64,000 bases of DNA from NCBI GenBank assembly GCA_027704905.1, contig CM050999.1:863859-927858 (forward strand). The letters are read 5' to 3'. Origin of the DNA: Muraenolepis orangiensis (lineage: Eukaryota > Chordata > Actinopteri > Gadiformes > Muraenolepididae). The notes beneath the pieces are model-generated. The model was given only the letters and a program-made list of their open reading frames with translations. It had not been told where the DNA came from and did not search any database. Position numbers and translations under genes: made by a program. This document shows, piece after piece, positions 55,794 to 64,000 of the stretch; position 1 is the first letter of the stretch, and every line of letters begins with the position of its first letter.

Positions 55794-57383
55794 CATTTGC
55801 TGACAATCGAGGTGAGGGCTACAGGTCTATAGTCATTCAGGCATGTTACCTTGGGTTGTTTAGGGACAGGCACGATGGTGGACATCTTGAAGACCGCGGG
55901 GACAACAGCCTGGGACAGGGAGAGGTTGAAGATGTCTACAAAGACTCCTGCCAACTGGTCTGCGCATGCTCTGAGGACGTGGCCCGAGATGTCGTCGGGG
56001 CCTGCCGCCTTACGGATGTTCAGCCGCTTGAAGGTGTGGCGCACATCTGCCTCCGAGATGCTCAGCAGGCTGGTCTCCTCAGGCGGCGCTGGCTTCGGCG
56101 GGTTGCCATTCACGTTGAACCGAGCAAAAAAAGTATTTAGCTCTCCTGGGAGGGAGGTAGAGGAGTTCTCTACACAACTGGTTCTCCCTCTGAAGTTCGT
56201 TTTCGTCTGCAGCCCCTGCCACATACCCCTCACGTCGTGGCTCTTGAATTTATCTTCCACTCTGTCCTTGTACTCCCGCTTGGCAGTGACGATGGTCTTG
56301 CGGAGGTCGTAACGGGCTCTCGTATATTCCTCCGTATTCCCGGAGCCAAAGGCGGCGTTACGCGCATGTAGGGCAGCGCGAACATCGCCGTTAATCCACG
56401 GTTTCTGGTTGGGATATATCCGAACCGACTTGGTCGGAACAACGTCATCTATGCACTTCTTGATGAACCCGGTGACCGACGACACGTACTCGTTGATGTT
56501 ATTGTCCGAGGCAACGCGGACAGCACAATCAAAACAATCCCGCAGCATAGAGTCCGATTGGTCCGACCAGCATTGGACCTCCCTCACAGCGATCGGTTGC
56601 TGCTTCAGTCTCTGCCTATAGGCGGGGAGTAGCTGGATAGAGCGGTGGTCTGATTTGCCAAACGGTGGGCGGAGGAGGGCCTTGTAGCCATCACGGAAGG
56701 GGGTGTAGCAGTGGTCGAGGATCCGCTCGCCCCGTGTGTTGCTCGTTATGTGTTGGTAGAACTTCGGGTGAACCTTCTTCAGGTTCGCCTTGTTGAATTC
56801 CCCCGCCACGATGAGAGCAGCCTAGGGGTGTGCCGACTCCTGTTCGCTGATAGCCCCGCGATCTTTACCGGAGAGAGCATTTGTTCTGTCCGCCCGGTGG
56901 ACGTCGGCTCGATAGCTGCGTCGGTAACCCCCTCCGACATCCATGTCTCCGTCAGGCAGATGATACAATTGTCCGGTGGAATTGAATACGAGCCTGTAGC
57001 TCGCTTAACTTATTGTCCAGAGACTGTACATTAGCCAGTAGAATGGTGGGTAGTGGGGGGCGATCGGATCGACATCTCAGCCTGAATAGCACGCCGGATC
57101 GCTTCCCTCGCTTCCTCCGGCGACGCTTGCGTGTAATCGTGCCCAAGATGGTCGGAGATAATCTAGCTGTGACTTTGGGCAGGACGATGGAGTCGAAAGA
57201 ATGAAAAAACTCCGGTAGGCGGCGAGCGACTGTCGATCTGATCTCCAGAAGTGTGCAAAAGTTATAAATGAACGTGTTGCTAACTTCCTGAACTAAAATA
57301 GAATAAATAACAAAAATCTGCGTCGTCGTGCGGGAGCTCACGACACAGCAGCCATCTCGTAGGGCGCCATACTCCAACGCCAT
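55794..57383 (-). mobile_element. LINE 5' part (endonuclease and RT N-terminus, CR1/L2/Rex1-like)
   Basis: The minus frame 57383-56952 contains an endonuclease start (PTILLANVQSLDNKLSEL). Most of the EN core is missing. 56809-55794 gives AGEFNKANLKKVHPKFYQ, the EN end GKSDHRSIQLLPAYR, a linker (YPNQKPWINGDVRAALHAR) and RT box 1 (RKAAGPDDISGHVLRACADQ, NDYRPVALTSIVSKCF). It ends at the microsatellite. Confidence 0.9.
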
Positions 57384-57393
57384 ACACCAACCT

Positions 57394-57630
57394 TCATCGT
57401 CCTGAAGGTTCGGCGGGGAAGGTTTGGTGGGTGTTCAAGTTGTTGGTCGGCTCATGGTCCCTTTCAAAGCAAGCGGAAAACTTGTTAAGCTCATCTTGTA
57501 GGTTAGGTTTGTTGTTGGTGACTGCCCCTAAGCTCCCCTTGAAGTTGGAGAGGAACCTCAGACCTTGCCACATGCGTCTGGTGTCAGAGCCCCCGAACAG
57601 TGATTCCAATTTGTTTTTATAATACAATTT
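57394..57630 (-). mobile_element. Second LINE fragment (linker region)
   Basis: The frame 57627-57394 (YKNKLESLFGGSDTRRMWQG, LQDELNKFSACFERDHEP) corresponds to the linker of the neighbouring LINE, but from a different copy. Confidence 0.8.
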
Positions 57631-58506
57631 ATTCCTTATCCAAAACTCTTGAACGTGCTGTCTTTAACCAATTGTCCTTGTATCTCCACCAGAACTGCAC
57701 GCAAGTGGAAACACGCATTGCCGTGTGCTTAGCATACATCTCAAAGTGGATGTCGATGCACCACCTAAAGCTCAACCTGGACAAGACTGAGCTAGTATTC
57801 TTCCCGGTAAAGGGCTGTCCGCACCGAGACCTGGCTGTCACCATTGATGATGCTGTGGTGACACCTACTCGGACCGCAAGGAATCTGGGTGTGACCCTGG
57901 ACGACCAACTGTCGTTCTCGGCAAACATTGCTTTGGTGACACACTCCTGCAGATTCGTCCTCTTCAACATCAGGAGGATTCAGCCTTTTCTCCCTGAAAA
58001 GGCTGCGCAGGTGCTCATCCAGGCTCATCTCCTGGCTGGACTACTGCAACTCCCTCCTTGCTGGCGCCCCGGCATTTGCCATCAGGCCCCTGGAGCTCAT
58101 TCAGAAAGCTGCAGATCGCCTAGTGTTCAACCATCCCAAGTACTCCCACACATCTACCCTCCTTCGGACACTACACTGGCTACCTGTAGCTGCTCGCATC
58201 CAGTTCAAGACCTTGGAGCTAGCCTACATGGCAGTAAAAGGTACTGCTCCATCATACCTCCAGGCAATGGTCAAGGCCTACATCCCAACCCGTCCGCTTC
58301 GCTCGGCTTCTTCGGGCCGTCTGCTTGCCCGCTCACTTAGGGGCCCGTGTGGCCGATCTACACGGTCACGGCTGTTCTCCGTCCTGGCCCCAATTTGGTG
58401 GAACAAACTCCCCACGGAGGTCACGAACGCAGAGTCACTCCCCATCTTCCGCCGCAGGCTGAAAACCCATCTCTTCAGGACACACTTCCAGGATCCTTCC
58501 TCGTAG
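57631..58506 (+). mobile_element. LINE 3' fragment, plus strand (RT C-terminus)
   Basis: 57636-57700 encodes SKTLERAVFNQLSLYLHQN (RT box 2). An internal deletion joins it to AYISKWMSMHHLKLNLDKTE and RNLGVTLDDQLSFSANI. After a frameshift near 58030, 58123-58506 gives LRTLHWLPVAARIQFKTLEL and LPIFRRRLKTHLFRTHF, then stop. It belongs to a different LINE lineage from 55794-57383. Confidence 0.88.
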
Positions 58507-59285
58507 GGTGACATGTACATATGGAGCAATAAGGTTTGCGTGTAAAGCAGAACTGAAACCAATATGAGGATCCACTGATGTATCAACCTCAGTGCCCAAG
58601 ACAGCACGCCAGTACAATGAAGATCAAGGAACACTTATGGAGATTAAGCAGAGAGCCAGAGGGGAACCACTGTAGACAGACTATTGGAAGGCAGCCCTGG
58701 ATAGCAGCAGAGAAAGATAGGATGAGGGGAAGCCACAAGCCTTTAAAGGCCTAATATGACATCATATTATATATTTTAGTATACCACAAGGTGTAAGTGT
58801 GACCATTAGAAAATAGTTTCAGCTTAATTCACGGACCCCATCCATTCTGTTTGAATTTGCAAAGAACAGGTGTGTAGCATCAGCAGGTGTAACCCTATCA
58901 GCCAATCAGAGGTTATGCATGCAATAGCAAGTGTTTTTACATGAATGGAGTGACTGCTGACAGGACACTCACAGTCTGAGTCACCAGAGTGACTGCTGAC
59001 AGGACACAGTCTGAGTCACCAGAGTGACTATTGACAGGACACAATCAGATTCCCCAGAGTGACTGCTGACAGAGGCATGGAATCATCAGGGAACAAAGAT
59101 CTTCGCCCCAGGGTGCATAACACCAAGTTGTGCGCTTCTGTTTCTCTTCAATTTGAAACGGTTCCAGTACCGGTACCAGTACCCTTAATTACTGGTAGCC
59201 TGAGGCTTGAGAGAGCCAACGCCGTTTGAGTCCATTCATAATAAATCTACATTATTTACCCTAAAGGTCCATTACATCTGGGGTC
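58507..59285. other. Duplicated flank downstream of pseudogene D
   Basis: 58.51-58.94 kb matches 35.67-36.12 kb. 58.95-59.07 kb has repeated gactgctgacaggacacagt units (also at 40.45-40.53 kb). No gene. Confidence 0.6.
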
Positions 59286-59289
59286 ATGT

Positions 59290-61121
59290 CAGTATATTGT
59301 GGAGTTGTATCCTCCAACAGCACAAAAATAGTTTTCTTTAGAGTTAATGTAGCCCCTGTACTACATTCCAGTATGTATATGCTGTTTACACCTGTACCAG
59401 AGGTAGTGAGGACGAGCAGTTACAGCACACATACTGTGACATTTAAGCTCATGACAGGGAGGATTGGTCTGGGGATAAGGAATTGACACTTGGACCTGTA
59501 GATATGGGTCAGAGAACAAATGTAGTCAGAGATCATTCAGCTTACACACAGATACATACAGACACATACACACATATACATATACACACACACACACACA
59601 TACACAGATACACAAACACACACACATGCACGCACACACAGATACACACACGCACACGTTTTGCAATAGACGTGTTAATAATAAGTTAGTTACCAGTCAC
59701 AGTTAATGTTAATCCAGGGATACCAGTATATCTCCCATTCCGTTGGTTTGTTATAAACCTAAACTTGTACACAGCAGAGTCACTCTGTGTCAGGTGTTTG
59801 ATTCTATTCTCAGGGTACACACTTCCTCACAGCTTGAGGCATACCAACAGCTTGTCTTCACACAGCTGTATTCAACACGATCTGTATAGTCATTATCATG
59901 TTTCAGATCAGGCTGATTGCTGGGTTCTTTAGTAAACCACAGTGTTTTCTCCACTGTGGTATGGATATTGTTAATATATTTAGGGTAATCATAGGAGCTT
60001 TTGATGTAAATTGTTGTTCCTCCTAAAGCGCAGACATTACTAGTTGTGTAGGTGACTGACCAGCCACCATTACTGTGTAGCGCTGTAAAAAACAAACACA
60101 TCTCATTGAGAATAAACAAGAAACATTCTCAGTCAAGACACAACAAGCAGTCAGCTGATGGAGTGGATGATCACAAGATACATAAAGAGGATGGAGGATG
60201 TTGGGTGAAGCTGGAAACTACAAATGCTGACTACTGAGCTGTGAGAGGAATGAGAATAGAGTAAATATAGTAAAAGAGAGAGAGACATAGATAGCTAGTG
60301 ATAGAGATTATGATAGTGTTAGTAGGTTCATGTAGGGCAAGGCTGCCTATCCCTTTGTGTGTCTGGAAGTGAACGGGAGTAGTAGCAATGTACATCTGTC
60401 TAGAATAAGTTATCAATAAATCCTACCCTCTCGGAAGTAAACCCTGCCTGTCTGTTCATTAAGTGGGATATTGAACCCGAAGCCTGTGCTTCGGCCCTGG
60501 ATGAATATCCCCTGTATTCCTCGACTACTGTCTGGCAGCTAGTCAGGAAAGTTCAACAATAGTGATAGTGACAGAGATAGAAATAGAGAAAAGAGATAGT
60601 GATAGTGATGCAGCTAGTGATGGAGATTGTGATAGACATAGTGATGAAGATAGTAAGTGATACAGATAGTGATAGAGATATCGATAGTGATATACTTTAA
60701 ATAGGAATTAAATCAACCCATCAATGTTGCATAGATTTAACAGAAGTTACATAGGAACCAGGAAATGGCCAACACATCTGTTTTGTCATCTCAAATGCAA
60801 CATAATGTAATGCAATGTGAACTATTATAATGAGCAGAATATTGTTCTCTGAAACAATTAGAACACAACATTGACTATATGAGGCTGTAGTAATTGTTGT
60901 ATTCGTTTGGTCTTCTAAACCAAACACAGCTGTCAAGTTCCATTCTGTAGATGTCACATCTAGTTACAACACCGTTGTTTCACCCTCTCCTCAGCCTCAG
61001 TTGCTTGCATGTCATGTTACAGATTGAACCAGTTCAACTAAATGTTCACAGTGTAAGTGTACCAACCTGGTACTGACAGAAGGAAAGCTAGAAGTCCTCT
61101 GGCTGCTGATCTAAGATTCAT
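59290..61121 (-). pseudogene. CD22-like pseudogene D (signal, V-set and C2 exons)
   Basis: The signal exon 61121-61067 is intact (MNLRSAARGLLAFLLSVPG). V-set exon 60082-59694 keeps NVCALGGTTIYIKSSYDYP, with Ser in place of B-strand Cys as in B, and carries a 5-base insertion in the E-F region that stops the frame. The C2 exon (about 59507-59310) has lost its acceptor AG (ccag to ccat) and its 3' end with donor. Nothing downstream remains. Confidence 0.87.
60258..60700 (+). repeat. GATA-rich irregular repeat with insertion, intron 1 of pseudogene D
   Basis: Like 14360-14690, interrupted by about 230 unrelated bases (60322-60550) that are absent from the other copies. The insertion type is not recognised. 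Confidence 0.75.
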
Positions 61122-61379
61122 AGCTTGTTTCTCTCAGTGTGTTGTTCAGAGATCTCTTCAACAACACATGCAGGTCAAAACTAAAAACATAAAAAGGAGA
61201 AAAACATAATATTTTCACTGAGACAACCATAATAATAATACATAAGCATATTATTATTATTAGACTTTTTAATGAATCTCTACAACATTTGGTTATTGAA
61301 CATATATTTGTATGTTATCCAATACAATTTAAGTTAAGACTTACTGTAAGGAGGAAGCTGCTGTTGCAGAAAGTGTCTG

Positions 61380-61425
61380 TGGTAACTGGTTAACCAAACA
61401 TACAGTTTACTTCCTCTTTACGCAG
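61380..61425 (-). promoter_or_regulatory. Putative PU.1/ETS site upstream of pseudogene D
   Basis: On the minus strand 61420-61409 reads TAAAGAGGAAGT, the same motif and distance from the 5' UTR exon as in gene A. Confidence 0.45.
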
Positions 61426-61439
61426 TCAATTAAAGAAAA

Positions 61440-62178
61440 CCCTGATTATGAATGCCAAAGCTTTCCGTGAGGTGGAAGCTTTGGTATAGGCTATGGCCAT
61501 CCAAGATACAAGATACATGATACCAGATGTTTGATTGACGATTTGCAACAAGTACAATGGAATAAGTTGTAAAGACAGTCTACTAGGTATAAAAACAGCT
61601 ATACAATAACTTCTAAAGTATGTATGAGATATGTGCAGAATTAAAGGTATAGAAATATACAGGTAAGTAAACACATGTGAAATGAATGAAGGTATTTTCA
61701 TTCATTCATATTTACAACATTCCGAGTCATTTCAGGTTCAGTAGGTTCAGAAATATAAAAGTGGATTGACTCTCCATTATATTAGGCGTCATACTTCATA
61801 ACTCAACATCTTTCAGGATCTCATCAAAGATGAACGCCTTTATCGTAACCTATTTCTGTTTGTGTGTGTGTTTGCGTGTGTGTGTGTGCTGGAGAGCCTC
61901 AGTGAAAAGCAGGTTACACACCAGACAAGCCACAAAGCCTGACACTAAGGATTCCTGTTTAATACAATGGATTTAATATAACTTATAGAGTGAGTGCTCT
62001 CATTGACAATGAAATACAAACGTATGGGCGTTCAAGATCAAGTAGTGGAACCAGAGGAACATAACCCATTGAAGAGCAAGTAGTGGAACCAGAGGAACAT
62101 AACCCTTTGAAGAGCAAGAAGTGGAACCAGAGGAACAAAACCAATTGAAGAGCAAGTAATGGAACAAGAGGAACATAA
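61440..62178. other. Shared flank with 36-bp minisatellite
   Basis: 61.44-61.70 kb matches 18.44-18.65 kb, and 61.70-62.03 matches 42.98-43.43 kb. Four agtggaaccagaggaacata units lie at 62041-62178. No gene. Confidence 0.65.
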
Positions 62179-63710
62179 TGTTGTGCCCCCACGCTCTAAT
62201 CGATCCCTCTGGGATCTACCCTTCTTAAGGCTGCCGAAGACCGACGTCGGGCACTTGGTTATTGAGAACGTTATGGCTCCCTCCTACGCGTGAACCTGTG
62301 TTTCCAGCTCAGACTACGTTGCGTCTCGGCCTAACCTTCCCCCCCAGCTCCAAGGACCCTCTCCACGTTCCACCCTCTGGACCATCTCCGCGCGTCGACC
62401 ACACCGCGTAACCTATCCTACCCTACCCTGTTTTTTTTTGAGTTTGTGGATATTTTTCAGTAAAGACATTTTCCGTAGTTTTGAGTGTCCTGTCTCTTCT
62501 TCTGGGTTCTCTGGCACATTTGGCTAGCCGGTCTCGCTGGGTCTTAACAGAATAACCAAGCCAAAAATGAGCCAAGCCGGGAACCCAGAAGCAGGGCACG
62601 GGACACCGTTCGAGTTACGAAAGATTGTAACCGAACAAGCCATCGAACTTACCCAACTGCAGGCCTAACTGGGAAAGGCTTTTCCCTCGGTCCAGTCCCA
62701 GATTGCGGTGCTGGAGAACACATCGCAGACTACCGTCAGTACGGTCACCAGTCTCACCGCCAAGGTGGACGCTATATCCGGAGCCCTAGCTTCCATCCAG
62801 CGCTCTCTGGACGCGTTAGCCGTCCGCACCTATCCAGCCCCAGGTTCCAGTTCTGGAACCAGTTCGTCCTACGTCCCAGCTGGCCCTGATGTCCCCACAG
62901 TCTTTTGCGCCGAGCCCAGCTTGGTTAGCCCCAGAGCGTTCGGAGGTGATTTGAACCAGTGCCGTGGGTTCCTAGCTCAGTACGAGTTACGTCCAAGTAT
63001 TCCTCCGGTGGGGCCAGGATTGCTTTCGTGATGTCCCTCCTTGCCAACAGAGCTCTTAGCTGGGCGATAGCACCGGTGAACAGCGACGAGTTATGCCACC
63101 AATTACCCCCTGTTCAAGCGAGGGTGTTGCGCGGTCTTTGACCATCTTTTAGACGGGCAGGATTCTGCAAGCCGGCTGCTAGTTAGCCATGGACTCACAA
63201 CTGCGTGAACGCCATTTGGACCGAGCCCAGCGTTCGTTCCTTCGCTCCCAGTCGCTCTGCCTCGGAGACCGCCACCCAGTCTGCCGCGGGCTTGACCATG
63301 CCCCCCTTTCCAACACGCGCTATCTACTGCAAAGTCGACGTCCGGGCCCGGAGAGCCCATGGAGATCGGCCGATCCCACCGGGCATCGGCCCCCACCAGA
63401 CTCGGGTGCAGACGAATGTCTGCTTGATGTAACTCTAACCCGCCAGGCGGGGGTCCCTTTGGTGGCGTTAGATCGCACTCTCTCTCCCCGGGTCATAGAC
63501 GGGCATTCTTTGGGTACTATTACGCATGCTACTGAACATCTCACGCTCACTCTTTCAGGGAGTCCATGGCTGGAGAGGCACAACCCTCACATCTCGTGGG
63601 TGTCTGGGCGGGTCTTGGGCTGTAGTACAGCTTGTCACGCTACCTGTCTGCGTTCCGCCCAGTCTGCGTCCAGCGGTTCCAGGCCTGTGTCCTCTCCGCC
63701 AGATATCACT
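62179..63710 (+). mobile_element. Gypsy-type LTR retrotransposon: 5' LTR, gag, protease; broken
   Basis: The LTR 62179-62518 runs from TGTTGTGCCCCC to CTCTGGCACA. Gag starts at 62567 (MSQAGNPEAGHGTPFEL), has a stop at 62666, and continues at 62708-62990 (RAFGGDLNQCRGFLAQYEL) with a frameshift into YSSGGARIAFVMSLLANRAL. The protease at 63400-63600 has DSGADECLLDVTL and PWLERHNPHISW. No RT follows. LINE sequence takes over near 63715. Confidence 0.87.
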
Positions 63711-63714
63711 GGGG

Positions 63715-64000
63715 TGCCTCACATGTATCACGACGGTCCATCTCCGAGGACCTCACATGGTCTACGCACACCACACACGTGGTGAAAACGGCCCAACAAC
63801 GCCTGTATTTCCTCAGGCATCTGAGGAAATTCAGCATGGGCCCCCGCATCCTGAGAACAGTCTATACCGGCACCATCGAGAGTGTTCTTACAGGGTGTAT
63901 CACCGCCATGTACGGGCACCGCACTCACACTTCAAAGGGTGGTGCGGATGGCCCAGAATGCCGTCGGAGGTGAGCTCCCCTCCCTCCTGGATATATACAA
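63715..64000 (+). mobile_element. LINE fragment (RT C-terminal region), runs off window
   Basis: SISEDLTWSTHTTHVVKTAQ, LYFLRHLRKFSMGPRILRT and TIESVLTGCITAMYGHRT are the conserved region after the RT core of CR1/L2/Rex1-like fish LINEs. Frameshifted near 63940. Confidence 0.87.

Noticed and set aside
55463..56809. 448-codon frame as one protein
   Set aside because: The N-terminal 340 codons are LINE EN/RT; the rest is a TATACA microsatellite reading.

Overview
The window looks like a gene-poor, repeat-rich stretch of a teleost fish genome. The evidence is intron-containing genes with GT/AG splice sites, many (CA)n, (GA)n and (GGT)n microsatellites, fish-type tRNA-derived SINEs, and a mix of Tc1, hAT, Harbinger-like, non-LTR, BEL, Gypsy and Ty1/copia-type elements. 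I cannot name the species.

Layout. (1) 0.5-4.0 kb, plus strand: the 3' part of a protein-kinase-like gene with ten visible exons, an unusual C-terminal tail of 18-residue repeats and a Cys-rich end; three indels break the frame. (2) 4.3-6.6 kb: a SINE and two 60-bp tandem arrays in inverted orientation. (3) 6.7-9.2 kb, minus strand: a decayed partial copy of ppp1r13l (iASPP) with a 1.27-kb putative solo LTR inside. (4) 10.3-15.1 kb, minus strand: CD22-like gene A, complete and in frame over nine coding exons (599 codons, five Ig domains, TM segment, two ITIMs). (5) 15.1-23.4 kb: BEL remnant, truncated LINE, hAT element and solo LTR. (6) 23.6-31.7 kb, minus strand: a second ppp1r13l copy whose exons are pushed apart by Tc1, a hAT at a splice acceptor, and two 1.9-2.1 kb hAT elements lying head to head. 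(7) 32-36 kb: minisatellite split by another hAT. (8) 36.7-42.6 kb, minus strand: CD22-like gene B, with one Ig exon duplicated and the TM exon frameshifted. (9) 44-51 kb: LINE piece and a decayed Ty1/copia element invaded by two solo LTRs, one of them inside its primer-binding site. (10) 51-61.4 kb: CD22-like pseudogenes C and D, separated by LINEs and an unidentified DNA transposon. (11) 62.2-64 kb: Gypsy 5' LTR, gag and protease, then a LINE fragment.

The underlying organisation is a tandem segmental duplication. A unit made of ppp1r13l, a CD22-like gene and a common flank has been copied up to four times, then rearranged by transposons. Because paralogous flanks survive, several insertions can be checked against an empty site in the same window. 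CD22-like A should encode an inhibitory Siglec-type receptor. B keeps the ectodomain but loses the frame for TM segment and ITIMs, while C and D are fragments. No RNA genes outside SINE heads and no CRISPR arrays were seen.
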